Under the pieces are notes generated by a model. It saw only the letters and a program-made list of their open reading frames with translations, had not been told where the DNA came from and ran no database searches. Positions 1 to 9,325 of a stretch of 41,449 bases of DNA are shown here, in pieces. Within the stretch, counting starts at the first letter, position 1. The number at the start of each line of letters is the position of its first letter. Location: positions 1-41,449 of the forward strand of contig DAOUPQ010000001.1 in assembly GCA_030626085.1 (NCBI GenBank). Reading direction: 5' to 3'. This DNA comes from Flavobacteriia bacterium (GTDB taxonomy: Bacteria > Bacteroidota > Bacteroidia > Flavobacteriales > Flavobacteriaceae). The position numbers and the translations under genes are program-made.

Positions 1-474
1 TATAATTCAACAAAAGGATTTTATTATTATGGTTTAAAACTTCATGCTTTAGGCTTTCGTAGGATTGGTAAACTCCCACATCCTGAACAAATACTGTTTA
101 CAGCTGCATCTGTCAATGACCTTTCTTTATATAAACAGACATGGTCAGAAATTAAAGATCGAGTATTTTTTGGAGATAAGATCTATAACAATAATGACTT
201 CTTTACAAAAATGAAAGATAAATTTAATTCAGAAATGTTAACGCCCGTAAAAGGAGTAAAAGGAATGCCTGAAGTATTAAAGAAATTTGACAGAGCAGCT
301 AATGATTTGTATTCTAAAGCTGTATCACGAGTAAGACAACCGATAGAATCATTATTTAATTGGTTAATTGAAAAATCTGATATTCAAAAAGCTAGCAAAG
401 TCCGATCAACTAAAGGATTACTAGTTCATGTGTATGGAAGATTAGCTGTGGCTTTTATTACTCTAATATTTTAA
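1..474 (+). CDS. DDE transposase, 3' portion (5'-truncated by the window edge)
   Basis: An open frame runs from base 1 to a TAA at 472-474, so the first ATG at 211 is internal and the gene begins outside the window. The 157 visible residues look like the C-terminal half of an IS4/IS5/IS982-type DDE transposase of the kind common in Bacteroidota. Visible features are an STKGFYYYGLKLH-like strand, an FFGDKIYN block that fits the second catalytic Asp, and an SRVRQPIESLFNWL helix that fits the catalytic Glu. The exact IS family is not decided. No stop or frameshift appears in the visible part, so the copy could be intact. It sits at the left edge of the polysaccharide genes and probably marks a rearrangement boundary. 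Confidence 0.75.
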   Translation, partial: YNSTKGFYYYGLKLHALGFRRIGKLPHPEQILFTAASVNDLSLYKQTWSEIKDRVFFGDKIYNNNDFFTKMKDKFNSEMLTPVKGVKGMPEVLKKFDRAANDLYSKAVSRVRQPIESLFNWLIEKSDIQKASKVRSTKGLLVHVYGRLAVAFITLIF

Positions 475-725
475 CCCTTGATTCGCATTATTAGTATTAA
501 ATTAGTGCTATTCAATAGTTGAGGATGAGGAAGGAAAACCTGCCTTACTGTAAACTGGGCCCTAAAGAAGAATGTCAGAAACAGTTTGGGACTGAGAAGG
601 GCGAAGCCGTGTTTGTGAGTAAACAGTATCAGTAGCAGTAATCAGTTTTGAATATAGGATTACAATATAATAATAGAATAAATCAGTTTAACTCGTGTTA
701 TTCGAGTTCAATAAATAAAATATAT
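475..725. other. Spacer after the transposase, with a GC-richer stretch and cagta repeats
   Basis: About 250 bases without a convincing gene. Bases 520-640 are clearly richer in G and C than the rest of the window and contain a GGGCCC palindrome near 558. Near 618-645 there is a short run of cagta units separated by one or two bases. Similar cagta units recur near 26190. This looks like insertion-sequence flank or a Bacteroidota intergenic repeat. I see no tRNA or clear terminator here. Confidence 0.4.
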
Positions 726-1700
726 ATGAAAAATTTTGCAATGATTGGTGTAGGTGGCTATGTGGCTGTACGTCACCTAAGAGCAATAAAAGATACAGGA
801 AATAATTTATTGGTTGCTTTAGATAAATTTGACAGTGTTGGTATTATGGATAGCTATTTTCCTGATGCTTCATTTTTTGTTGAATTTGAACGGTTTGATC
901 GGCATGTAGAAAAGCTAAGGAGAAAGAAAAATATTAAATTTGATTATGTGAGTATATGTACACCAAATTATTTACATGATTCCCATATACGTATGGCATT
1001 AAGAAGCGGAGCAGATGCCATTTGTGAAAAACCACTCGTTTTAAATCCATGGAATATTGATGCTTTGGAGAATATTGAAAAAGAGTATCAAAAAAAAGTA
1101 TATACTATCCTGCAATTGCGATTACATCCAAGTATCATTGCTTTAAAAAAGAAAATAGATAATGGGCCTAAAGATAAAATTTATGATGTTGATCTAACTT
1201 ATCTTACTTCAAGAGGTAACTGGTATTATACTTCATGGAAAGGTGATGTTACAAAATCAGGAGGAATTGCAACAAATATTGGAATTCATTTTTATGACAT
1301 GCTATCCTGGGTATTTGGAAAAGTAAAGCATAATACGGTTCATTTGCACACACATGACAGAGCTGCAGGATATTTAGAATTTGAAAAAGCAAGGGTACGA
1401 TGGTTCTTATCTATTAATGATAAAGTATTACCAAAAGATATTAAAGAAAAAGGAAAAAGAACTTATCGTTCCATCACGGTTGATGGAGAAGAAATTGAAT
1501 TTAGTGATGGTTTTTTTGATCTACATACTAAAAGTTATCAAAATATTATAGATGGAAATGGTTTTGGACTAGATGAAGCCAGACAATCCATTGATATTGT
1601 ACATAAGATTCGAAATACAGAGATTAGTGCTTTAAAAGGAGATTATCACCCTTTAGTAAAATTTCCTTTGCTAAATCATCCTTTTAAACTAAATAATTAA
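726..1700 (+). CDS. wbpB: Gfo/Idh/MocA oxidoreductase, WbpB/WlbA-like UDP-GlcNAcA 3-dehydrogenase
   Basis: A 324-residue protein starting at the ATG at 726; the frame is open further upstream to a TTG at 648, but the family begins with the nucleotide-binding strand. Residues 2-17 hold the GVGGYVAVRH Rossmann turn. CEKP at 100-103 is the hallmark of the Gfo/Idh/MocA family, and residues 179-193 (GGIATNIGIHFYDML) match the C-terminal substrate-site block of WbpB/WlbA. That family oxidises UDP-N-acetylglucosaminuronic acid at C3 on the way to UDP-2,3-diacetamido uronic acids. The usual partners (UDP-GlcNAc 6-dehydrogenase, aminotransferase, N-acetyltransferase) are not in this window, so they must lie upstream or elsewhere, or the gene is an orphan left by a rearrangement. 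Family assignment is firm; exact substrate is inferred. Confidence 0.8.
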   Translation: MKNFAMIGVGGYVAVRHLRAIKDTGNNLLVALDKFDSVGIMDSYFPDASFFVEFERFDRHVEKLRRKKNIKFDYVSICTPNYLHDSHIRMALRSGADAICEKPLVLNPWNIDALENIEKEYQKKVYTILQLRLHPSIIALKKKIDNGPKDKIYDVDLTYLTSRGNWYYTSWKGDVTKSGGIATNIGIHFYDMLSWVFGKVKHNTVHLHTHDRAAGYLEFEKARVRWFLSINDKVLPKDIKEKGKRTYRSITVDGEEIEFSDGFFDLHTKSYQNIIDGNGFGLDEARQSIDIVHKIRNTEISALKGDYHPLVKFPLLNHPFKLNN

Positions 1701-1994
1701 TTTTTTGAATTTATTTATTTCATTTTCAAAATCACTTGCTTAACTGATGGTGATGTTTTTTTGGCTATGCCTTTGTATTTTTAAAATACATCATATATAA
1801 TATTGGACAAGGATTAGCAAATCATGATTTAAGAAGCAAATATAAATTTCGAAATTCTAATATCTTTATTTGATGATGAAAATTAATAATTTGATAGGAT
1901 GTTCTTGATGTCCTTTTCAAGGATTAATCTTTAGTCACCTTCTTAGAATATATGATTTATAATATTAGTAGATCTTTTTAAAACTTGAATTAAA
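1701..1994. other. Intergenic region, probable gene debris
   Basis: 294 bases with no usable frame. Bases about 1720-1775 resemble a stretch near 22095-22160: both carry cacttgctt, then a t/gg-rich spacer, then tgatgtt/taatgttct and a gctttgc/ggctatgc segment. The two could be divergent copies of one dispersed element. A short in-frame piece near 1805-1870 reads as protein-like but I cannot assign it. Confidence 0.3.
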
Positions 1995-3275
1995 TTGGAA
2001 AATATTGGATACAGATATAATAGATTTATTATTTTTCTTTTAGTAATTTCTCCGTTTTTATCATTTTTCGTATTTACTTATATAGATACACCTTTATCTT
2101 TTATGGGATTAATGCAATTATTATCCTTTATAGGTGTAATATTAATTTTTGTTTTTAAAGATAAAAAACAACCAATTATAATTCCAAAATATTTAATTTT
2201 TTATTTTTTATTTATTCTTTATGTATTTTATTCAGCATTTATACAATTAGAAAGAGATTTTAAAATTATTTATCTGTTTTCTAATCCATTAATAGGGGCT
2301 TTCTTTTTCATGCTAATTATTGAAAATTTACCAATTTCAAAAAAATATTACAGATATATATTTAGGTTGAGTAAATATATTTTGATTATAGCTTTTGTTG
2401 TGATTATTGTTCAACAGGTATATGATCAGGATTTTTATATGAATAATAATGAAAAATTAGATCATTCTTTTTTATCAGGTGTGAATAAAATTAGATTAAA
2501 ATCAATTTATTCCTATTTAACTTTTCTTTCATTTGGTTTAAGTTATTTACCAATATTGATATGGGTTGTGGAAAGTTTGTATAAGAAAAAGAAAAAGGTT
2601 TTAATTTGGCTATTTATGGCAATTATTTATGCATTTCTTTCAAAGGCAAGATGGTTAATGCTAAATACATCACTAGTTTTTGTAATAATTTTAATACATA
2701 ATAAATATAAAATAAAACAAATAGTAAAATTATCGTTATTAATCCCAATTTTTGCCTTTATAACTTATAAATCTCTGAATTCAATTGGTGTAAATGTTGA
2801 TAAGATAATGACTAAAAGAATTTTAGAAAGTGATAAATCTGAAGGGCATAAATCTGCCTCAACACGTATATTAGCAATCAAAGTATTTAAAAAATTATAT
2901 TTGAATAATCCTGTTTTTGGCCATGGAAGTATTAAATATGGGATGGGTGGAACAGGAAAACAAGACTATCAGTTACGTTCAGCCCTAGGTGGTCATTCTT
3001 CTCAAATTCATATAGGATATTTGTCATTATTTTATATGTATGGTTTAATAGGTGGTTTTTTATTTTTAACCTTTCTATATCTATTATTAAAAAAAATGTA
3101 TAAAGATGCTAAAACTACAGGCGTCTGGGCACCTTTTTTAAGTATATTAGGTGTTGCAATGGCTAATCTTACTTTAGTTACTTTTAGTTTTTTTGAAATG
3201 GGATTAATTATTGTATTAATGGTTAATAAATATAATCTTCAAGATAAAGTAGTTAAGAAATCTTTATATGTTTGA
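1995..3275 (+). CDS. wzy: O-antigen polymerase / ligase-like membrane protein (Wzy)
   Basis: A 426-residue, highly hydrophobic protein with roughly ten to twelve predicted membrane segments. The TTG at 1995 is the likely start, because the first in-frame ATG (2103) would remove the first membrane segment. A large extracytoplasmic loop about residues 285-340 has the Wzy_C/O-antigen-ligase pattern: a TRILAIKVFKK helix, then NNPVFGHG, then GGHSSQIHIGY. Wzy joins undecaprenyl-linked repeat units in the periplasm. It overlaps the flippase gene by 8 bases, so the two are co-translated. Wzy sequences vary greatly, so the call rests on topology, the loop pattern and the neighbour. Confidence 0.8.
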   Translation: MENIGYRYNRFIIFLLVISPFLSFFVFTYIDTPLSFMGLMQLLSFIGVILIFVFKDKKQPIIIPKYLIFYFLFILYVFYSAFIQLERDFKIIYLFSNPLIGAFFFMLIIENLPISKKYYRYIFRLSKYILIIAFVVIIVQQVYDQDFYMNNNEKLDHSFLSGVNKIRLKSIYSYLTFLSFGLSYLPILIWVVESLYKKKKKVLIWLFMAIIYAFLSKARWLMLNTSLVFVIILIHNKYKIKQIVKLSLLIPIFAFITYKSLNSIGVNVDKIMTKRILESDKSEGHKSASTRILAIKVFKKLYLNNPVFGHGSIKYGMGGTGKQDYQLRSALGGHSSQIHIGYLSLFYMYGLIGGFLFLTFLYLLLKKMYKDAKTTGVWAPFLSILGVAMANLTLVTFSFFEMGLIIVLMVNKYNLQDKVVKKSLYV

Positions 3276-4632
3276 AAAAATAGTTATTTTTTTTAAAGGG
3301 CATAAGCGAACTGTTAAAGCCAAAAAAAATATTGTTGCATCACTTATAATTAAAGGTATAAGTATAATAATTGGGTTTTTGATAATAAGGATAACCTTAG
3401 ATTATTTAGATCAAACAAAATATGGAATATGGCTTACCCTTTCCTCATTTTTAACATGGTTTGCATTTTTCGAAATAGGCTTAGGGAGTGGATTAAAGAA
3501 TAAATTAGCTGAAGCACTTGCCCTTAAAGATTATGATTTGGCTAAAATTTATGTAAGTACAACCTATAGTATTTTAGCTATAGTTATTAGTATTGTTGCC
3601 ATAATTTTTTTTATTGGAAATTCATTTATTGATTGGACAATTATCTTAAATACTGACAAACTTCTTTCGAAAGAATTAAGTATTTTAGTTTTAATTGTTT
3701 TTAATTTTTTTTTCCTCCAGTTTGTAATAAAACTTATTAGCATTGTCTTAATTGCCGATCAACGCCCTGCAATTGCAAATTCTTTTGGTCCAATAGGAAA
3801 TTTACTATCGCTAATATTTATATTTATTTTAACTAAAACAACAAATGGCTCATTAATTTATTTGGGATGGGTATTAAGTGTTTCTCCAATAATTGTACTT
3901 ATTGTTGCAACAATTTATTTTTATAAAACTGATTACAAAAAGATTGCACCTTCAATAAATTTCATTGACTTTAGTTATGGAAAAGATCTTTTAAATTTGG
4001 GACTCAAATTTTTTTTAATTCAGATATCTGCATTAATAATGTTTCAGTCATCAAATATAATAATTACTCAGTTTTATGGTCCAGCAGAAGTTACTCCATT
4101 TAATTTAGCTTATAAGTTATTTTCTGTGATTACAATGTTGTTTACAATTATAGTTTCACCTTTTTGGGCTGCGTTTACTGAAGCTTGGGTAATCAAAGAT
4201 TTGGTTTGGGTAAAAAAAACGATTAAAAACCTTTTATATATTTGGCTTGGCTTGGTTGTTTTAGCAGTGATATTATTCATAATTTCAGACTCTTTTTTTG
4301 CTTTTTGGATAGGAGAAGATAAAATGAAAACAATGCTGATATCGAAAAAACTGAAAATTTTATTAATTATATATTTTTTACTATTTTCTTTTGGTGGAAT
4401 ATTTAATATGTTTATTAATGGTGTTGGAAAAATTACAATTCAAATGTATTCACTTTTAATAGGTGCTATTCTATTTGTTCCGATAGCGTTCTTTTTTATA
4501 AAATATTTAAATTGGGGTGTAGAAAGCGTTGTAATTGCTTCTATTCTAGCAAATTTTTATTCACCTATTATAGCACCATATCAATATTATAAAATTCTTA
4601 ATAAAAAAGCTTATGGTATTTGGAATAAATAA
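3268..4632 (+). CDS. wzx: O-antigen flippase (Wzx, MATE/MVF-like polysaccharide exporter)
   Basis: A 454-residue protein with about twelve hydrophobic segments in the regular paired pattern of the polysaccharide_synt/MATE-like superfamily. It begins with a basic stretch (about residues 10-22) followed by IIKGISIIIGFLIIRITLDY, the typical first helix of Wzx proteins. The first cytoplasmic loop contains GLGSGLKNKLAEALA, a conserved feature of the family. The ATG at 3268 lies inside the 3' end of the wzy gene, and its own 3' end overlaps the acetyltransferase by 20 bases. It should move the lipid-linked repeat unit across the inner membrane to the Wzy site. It is the only flippase in the window. 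Confidence 0.88.
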   Translation: MFEKIVIFFKGHKRTVKAKKNIVASLIIKGISIIIGFLIIRITLDYLDQTKYGIWLTLSSFLTWFAFFEIGLGSGLKNKLAEALALKDYDLAKIYVSTTYSILAIVISIVAIIFFIGNSFIDWTIILNTDKLLSKELSILVLIVFNFFFLQFVIKLISIVLIADQRPAIANSFGPIGNLLSLIFIFILTKTTNGSLIYLGWVLSVSPIIVLIVATIYFYKTDYKKIAPSINFIDFSYGKDLLNLGLKFFLIQISALIMFQSSNIIITQFYGPAEVTPFNLAYKLFSVITMLFTIIVSPFWAAFTEAWVIKDLVWVKKTIKNLLYIWLGLVVLAVILFIISDSFFAFWIGEDKMKTMLISKKLKILLIIYFLLFSFGGIFNMFINGVGKITIQMYSLLIGAILFVPIAFFFIKYLNWGVESVVIASILANFYSPIIAPYQYYKILNKKAYGIWNK

Positions 4633-5305
4633 AAAGTATTTTTCATATATCTTAAAACCATATTTAATTTATGTTCATTATAAAAGGAATAAACTATTAA
4701 ATAAATATAAAGATAAATCTCTATTTTTGGGAATTTATGTTTCAATTAAGGATTCTTTAATTGGTTACCATGTTTATTTAGGCTCAAAGGTTAGACTAAA
4801 AAATTCTGAAATTGGTAATCATAGTTATGTAAATGCAAATACAATCATAAACCATACAAAAATTGGAAAGTTTTGTTCTATTGGACCTGATGTGCAGTTT
4901 GGAATGGGTAAACATCCAACAAATTTAATATCTACACATCCTGCATTTTATTCAAACAACAAAGTTTTTAAAACCTTTGCAAATAAAAATCAATTTAAAG
5001 AATATGAAGAAATAGTTTTGGGTAATGATGTTTGGATTGGTGGTAACGTTATAATTATGGGGGGAGTAAATATTGGTGATGGTGCAATTGTGGCAGCAGG
5101 TGCAATTGTTACCAAAAATGTAAAACCATATGAAATAGTTGGAGGAATACCAGCTAAACATATTAAGTTTAGAATTGATAAAAAATTAATTAACAAAATT
5201 AGATCAACAAAGTGGTGGGATAAGGATGAAAAATGGCTTGAGGAGAATTATAAATTATTTTTAAATCATAAAATTTTTTTCAAATATTTTGAAATTAATA
5301 GATAG
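4613..5305 (+). CDS. Left-handed beta-helix (hexapeptide) acetyltransferase, XAT/CatB-like
   Basis: A 230-residue protein with hexapeptide repeats of the [LIV]-G-x4 type, from about residue 38 to 180. His101 lies in GMGKHPTNLISTHPAF, the loop that carries the catalytic histidine in xenobiotic/virginiamycin-type acetyltransferases. GNDVWIGGNVIIMGGVNIGDG (about 142-162) and GGIPAKHIKFR close the helix in the usual way. The C-terminal RSTKWWDKDEKWLEEN helix is also typical. It probably O-acetylates a sugar of the repeat unit using acetyl-CoA; the acceptor cannot be read from sequence. The ATG at 4613 overlaps the end of wzx by 20 bases, so it belongs to the wzy-wzx transcription unit. Confidence 0.82.
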   Translation: MVFGINKKYFSYILKPYLIYVHYKRNKLLNKYKDKSLFLGIYVSIKDSLIGYHVYLGSKVRLKNSEIGNHSYVNANTIINHTKIGKFCSIGPDVQFGMGKHPTNLISTHPAFYSNNKVFKTFANKNQFKEYEEIVLGNDVWIGGNVIIMGGVNIGDGAIVAAGAIVTKNVKPYEIVGGIPAKHIKFRIDKKLINKIRSTKWWDKDEKWLEENYKLFLNHKIFFKYFEINR

Positions 5306-5739
5306 AATTGTTGTAATATTTTAAAAGGTATTTTTTATAAAAAAATAGACTTGTAATATACCTCAAAAATAAGACAAGTTTATAAGTAGATCAAAAGTTA
5401 ACCTTTAACTGTAAATTGTGAGAGTAAAATGATAGAAACTAGAATTTATTAGCACTTTATTGTGAGTGTGGCAGACAATTCAATACGAACTATAAAAAGT
5501 AAATATTTCAGATATATGTTAAAACTCAAAAGCTATAAATTCAATTAATAAATTTATAAAATGCTTAAAAAGAAATTACAGTGGAAAATAACAATGTATT
5601 TTTATATTAGGATGCAGATTTATATATAGTATATATACCAAAGACAGATATAGGATGGTATTTTTAGAAATGGGTGCATAGACTTTTTAAATTTTGCAGG
5701 GAAATTAAGTATAAATCATAATAAATAAAATCAATTTAA
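5306..5739. other. Intergenic region with a possible IS1-like transposase remnant
   Basis: 434 bases with no intact gene. Near 5462-5503 one frame reads CECGRQFNTNYKK then stop, which resembles the N-terminal zinc-finger segment (KCxxCGRQF) of IS1-type transposases. A second frame near 5612-5667 reads as a short protein-like piece of unknown origin. The rest is AT-rich. The promoter for capE should lie in the last 100 bases, but I cannot point to a convincing -33/-7 pair. Confidence 0.3.
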
Positions 5740-6750
5740 ATGTTCAAAAATAAAATACTTTTAATAACAGGCGGTACTGGTTCATTTGGAAATGCAGTAT
5801 TAAATAGATTTATAAAGTTAGATAAATTTAAAGAAATTAGAATATTTAGTAGGGATGAAAAAAAGCAAGATGATTTAAGAAAACAACTAAATAATTCAAA
5901 AGTTAAATTTTATATTGGAGATGTCCGCGATCAACGATCAGTAGATAATGTTGTGAATGGTGTTGATTATATTTTTCATGCAGCTGCTTTAAAACAGGTA
6001 CCGTCATGTGAATTTTTTCCGATAGAGGCAGTAAAAACTAATGTTTTAGGTACTGAAAATGTATTAGAAGCAGCAATTAACAATAATGTTAAAAGAGTAA
6101 TAATTCTAAGTACTGATAAAGCTGTTTATCCTATTAATGCAATGGGTATTACAAAAGCATTAATGGAAAAAGTTATGGTGGCAAAATCTCGTAATGCAAT
6201 GAGCTCCGTATTATGTGGTACACGTTATGGAAATGTTATGGCTAGTAGAGGTTCAGTAATTCCACTTTTTATAGATCAATTAAAGCATGGTAAGAACTTA
6301 ACTATAACCGATCCTAAAATGACACGCTTTATGATGACACTTGAAGATGCTGTTGATTTGGTTTTATTTGCTTTTGAGCACGGAAATCAAGGAGATATTT
6401 TTGTGCAAAAATCTCCAGCATCTACGATTGAGGTTTTGGCAAAATCTTTAATTGAGTTATACAATTCTAAGAGCGAAATATCGATTATTGGTACTCGGCA
6501 TGGAGAGAAATTGTATGAATCTTTAGTAAATCGAGAAGAAATGATTAAGGCAGAAGACATGAAAAATTATTTCCGAATTCCTGCCGATAATCGAGATTTA
6601 AACTATAATCAATTCTTTTCTGAAGGACATGTGGATATGGCAAAGATAGAAGAGTACCATTCACATAATACTGTAAGATTAGACATTGAGGCAACAAAAA
6701 ATCTTTTATTAAAACTAGAAATTATCAAAGAAGATTTGAATATAACTTAA
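5740..6750 (+). CDS. capE: UDP-GlcNAc 4,6-dehydratase/5-epimerase (CapE/WbjB/FnlA)
   Basis: A 336-residue extended SDR enzyme. The nucleotide-binding turn is ITGGTGSFGN (residues 9-18). DVRD follows the fourth strand, and HAAALKQVPSCEFFPIEAVKTN is the conserved core of the FlaA1/CapE group. LSTDKAVYPINAMGITKA carries the variant Met/Lys active site of this group in place of the usual Tyr-x3-Lys. RHGEKLYE(S)LV near residue 250 is also diagnostic. CapE performs the first step from UDP-GlcNAc to UDP-L-FucNAc, giving a 4-keto-6-deoxy-L-hexose. The length matches CapE/WbjB (about 340). The next enzyme starts 21 bases downstream and the third is at 10214, which makes the pathway assignment strong. 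Confidence 0.93.
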   Translation: MFKNKILLITGGTGSFGNAVLNRFIKLDKFKEIRIFSRDEKKQDDLRKQLNNSKVKFYIGDVRDQRSVDNVVNGVDYIFHAAALKQVPSCEFFPIEAVKTNVLGTENVLEAAINNNVKRVIILSTDKAVYPINAMGITKALMEKVMVAKSRNAMSSVLCGTRYGNVMASRGSVIPLFIDQLKHGKNLTITDPKMTRFMMTLEDAVDLVLFAFEHGNQGDIFVQKSPASTIEVLAKSLIELYNSKSEISIIGTRHGEKLYESLVNREEMIKAEDMKNYFRIPADNRDLNYNQFFSEGHVDMAKIEEYHSHNTVRLDIEATKNLLLKLEIIKEDLNIT

Positions 6751-6771
6751 TTAGAGAATGTTAAATTATAA

Positions 6772-7905
6772 ATGGATAGAATAAAAGTAGGTATAACTGG
6801 GCAGGATGGTTTTGTGGGTACACATCTATATAATTTTTTAAAATTGAATGATAGATTCAAAGTTATTGATTTTAAAGATGAATATTTTCTATCTAAAGAT
6901 TCATTAAATGATTTTGTTTTAAAATGTGATGCAATTGTTCATTTAGCAGCTATGAATCGACATAAAGACGATAAGGTTTTATATGACACTAATGTTAAGT
7001 TAGTTGAACAACTTATAAAAGCCTGTAATCATTCTAACTCTAAGCCTCATATTTTATTTTCTTCCTCCATACAGGAAAAAAGAGATAATGCTTACGGTAA
7101 ATCGAAATTTAAAGGAAGAGAATTATTAGAAAAATGGGCAGAGGAGAATAAAGCAGGATTTACAGGATTAATTATACCTAATGTTTTTGGCGCTTTTGGA
7201 AAACCTAATTATAATTCGGTCGTTGCTACATTCTGTTATAAATTAACTCATAATGAGATTCCAAAGATTAATATAGATGGAGAATTAGAATTAATTTATG
7301 TACACAAGTTAGTTGAAGAAATTATTGACAAGATAAGAGAACAATACAAATCAAAAGAAATAAAAATAGATAGATATTTGGTTCCTTATCAATACAATGC
7401 CAAGGTTTCAGAAATACTATCAGTTTTAGATAATTTCAAAGAGATATATTTTAAAAAAGGTATTTTTCCCGATTTAACTAAAGGATTTGAAAAAGATTTT
7501 TTTAATACTTTTCGAACTTATATAGATGAAAATCATTATCCATTTCATTATACAAAACATGAAGACAATAGAGGAATCTTTGTTGAAATAGCCAAAACAA
7601 ATAGTTCTGGTCAATTTTCATATTCTACAACAAAACCAGGGATAACCAGGGGAAATCACTATCATACCCGTAAAGCAGAAAGATTTGCGGTAATTAAAGG
7701 TAAGGCGTTAATTCAGTTAAGAAGAATAGGTACGGGAAAAGTTGTTAATTATGAATTGGACGAGGATAATCCCTCATTTGTAGATATGCCTATCTGGACA
7801 ACTCATAATATTCTCAATATTGGAGAAGATGAATTAGTAACTTTATTTTGGATCAATGAACCGTATAATCAAGAAGATCCAGATACTTATTTTGAAAAAG
7901 TTTAG
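6772..7905 (+). CDS. capF: Bifunctional UDP-6-deoxy-talose reductase/epimerase (CapF/WbjC/FnlB)
   Basis: A 377-residue two-domain enzyme. The N-terminal SDR domain (about 1-250) has GITGQDGFVGTHL at 8-20 and the AYGKSK catalytic Tyr-x3-Lys. The C-terminal cupin domain (about 260-377) has a HYHTRKAERF metal-binding block and THNILNIGEDELVTLFW. This is exactly the CapF architecture, in which the cupin epimerises C3 and the SDR domain reduces C4 with NADPH, giving UDP-N-acetyl-6-deoxy-L-talosamine. It follows capE by 21 bases and precedes the MBOAT gene by 10 bases, so all three are co-transcribed. Confidence 0.94.
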   Translation: MDRIKVGITGQDGFVGTHLYNFLKLNDRFKVIDFKDEYFLSKDSLNDFVLKCDAIVHLAAMNRHKDDKVLYDTNVKLVEQLIKACNHSNSKPHILFSSSIQEKRDNAYGKSKFKGRELLEKWAEENKAGFTGLIIPNVFGAFGKPNYNSVVATFCYKLTHNEIPKINIDGELELIYVHKLVEEIIDKIREQYKSKEIKIDRYLVPYQYNAKVSEILSVLDNFKEIYFKKGIFPDLTKGFEKDFFNTFRTYIDENHYPFHYTKHEDNRGIFVEIAKTNSSGQFSYSTTKPGITRGNHYHTRKAERFAVIKGKALIQLRRIGTGKVVNYELDEDNPSFVDMPIWTTHNILNIGEDELVTLFWINEPYNQEDPDTYFEKV

Positions 7906-7915
7906 GCTATAAAAG

Positions 7916-9325
7916 ATGTTATTTAATTCTATCCACTTTATATATTTCTATACGATAGTTCTATTACTATATTTTCTTTCTCCATATAGATGGCGATGGG
8001 CAATACTTCTAATTTCCAGTTATTATTTCTATATGAGTTGGAATGTGAACTATGTTTTTTTAATTTTATTTACAACTGTAGTTTCCTATGTATCAGCAAT
8101 TCAAATTGAGAAATCTTACAGTAATAAAGAGAAGAAAATATATTTAATTATTTCAATTGTTGCAAGCTTAGGAGTTTTATTTTTTTATAAATATTTTAAT
8201 TTTTTCGGATCTTTTATTAATTCGGTTTTAGATATTACTAATCAAGATCAAGATGTACGAATCCCTTATTTAAAAATATTATTACCTGTTGGAATTTCTT
8301 TTTATACGTTTCAAACACTTAGCTATTCTATAGATGTTTATAATGGGCTTATAAAAACAGAAAGACATTTTGGAATTTATGCACTATATGTTTCGTTTTT
8401 TCCTCAATTGGTTGCTGGACCGATAGAAAGAAGTACTCGATTGTTACCCCAATTTAAGGTAAAACACAAAATATCATTGGAGAATTTTGTTATTGGGTTT
8501 AAATGGGTCATTCTAGGTTATTTCATGAAACTCGTAATTGCCGATAGATTAGCATTATATGTTGATTCTGTTTATAACAATGTTTATCATAATTCAGGTG
8601 TTACATTTGTTATTGCAACCTTTCTTTTTGCCTTTCAAATTTTTGGAGACTTCGCAGGGTATTCAAGCATTGCAATTGGAATAGCCAGAATAATGGGTTT
8701 TAAATTAATGACAAATTTTAACAGGCCTTATTTTGCTAGTTCAATAAGTGATTTCTGGCATAGATGGCATATTTCTTTATCTACATGGTTTAGAGATTAT
8801 TTTTATATACCCTTGGGGGGTAGTAGAGTTAGTGTTCCAAGATGGTATTTGAATTTGTTTTTAACTTTTTTGGTAAGTGGTTTATGGCATGGAGCAAACT
8901 GGACTTTTATAATTTGGGGAGGTTTACATGGTTTATATATCATGACAGAAAATTTCTTTAAACTAAAGGAAAAAGGAAAACAGAAAGGTATTGAAAGAGT
9001 TTTTCGAGTAATAATTATTTTTATTCTTGTTGATTTTGCTTGGATTTTTTTTAGAGCAAATAATGTAACAGAAGCTTTTTATATCATAAAAAATATTGGG
9101 GATATCAGTTCAGATATTTTTGTTGATTATAAAGTTTTTTTTTATGGTTTAATAGGGTTAATAATATTATTTATCAATGATTATTTTATTGAAAAAAACA
9201 AAGATTCAATTATTTTAAATTCAAAATTAAATAGTAAAGTAGTACTTTATTTTGCTTTTTTAGTTTGTGTTATTCTTTCTATTGGTGTTTTTAATGGAGG
9301 TCAATTTATTTATTTCCAATTTTAA
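7916..9325 (+). CDS. MBOAT-family polysaccharide O-acyltransferase (AlgI/PatA-like)
   Basis: A 469-residue multi-pass membrane protein. It has the MBOAT hallmarks FPQLVAGPIERSTRLLPQ (about 162-179), SDFWHRWHISLSTWFRDY (about 278-295), and GLWHGANWTFIIWGGLHG with the two conserved histidines at 325 and 338. MBOAT proteins of the AlgI/PatA/DltB type bring an acyl (usually acetyl) group across the inner membrane for transfer to a periplasmic glycan. The stop codon overlaps the start of the SGNH gene by one base (TAATG), the classic arrangement of a two-component O-acetylation system. Its position between capF and capG suggests that it acetylates the polymer built here, perhaps near FucNAc (inference). 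Confidence 0.9.
   Translation: MLFNSIHFIYFYTIVLLLYFLSPYRWRWAILLISSYYFYMSWNVNYVFLILFTTVVSYVSAIQIEKSYSNKEKKIYLIISIVASLGVLFFYKYFNFFGSFINSVLDITNQDQDVRIPYLKILLPVGISFYTFQTLSYSIDVYNGLIKTERHFGIYALYVSFFPQLVAGPIERSTRLLPQFKVKHKISLENFVIGFKWVILGYFMKLVIADRLALYVDSVYNNVYHNSGVTFVIATFLFAFQIFGDFAGYSSIAIGIARIMGFKLMTNFNRPYFASSISDFWHRWHISLSTWFRDYFYIPLGGSRVSVPRWYLNLFLTFLVSGLWHGANWTFIIWGGLHGLYIMTENFFKLKEKGKQKGIERVFRVIIIFILVDFAWIFFRANNVTEAFYIIKNIGDISSDIFVDYKVFFYGLIGLIILFINDYFIEKNKDSIILNSKLNSKVVLYFAFLVCVILSIGVFNGGQFIYFQF

Noticed and set aside
648..725. Extended N-terminus for the WbpB-like protein using a TTG at 648
   Set aside because: The additional 26 residues are Asn/Ser-rich and precede the nucleotide-binding strand; the family begins at the ATG at 726.
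5326..5362. Inverted aggtat/atacct with an AT-rich interior after the hexapeptide transferase, considered as a terminator
   Set aside because: The interior is plain A and T runs and no T-run follows; weak structures like this are expected by chance in such AT-rich sequence.
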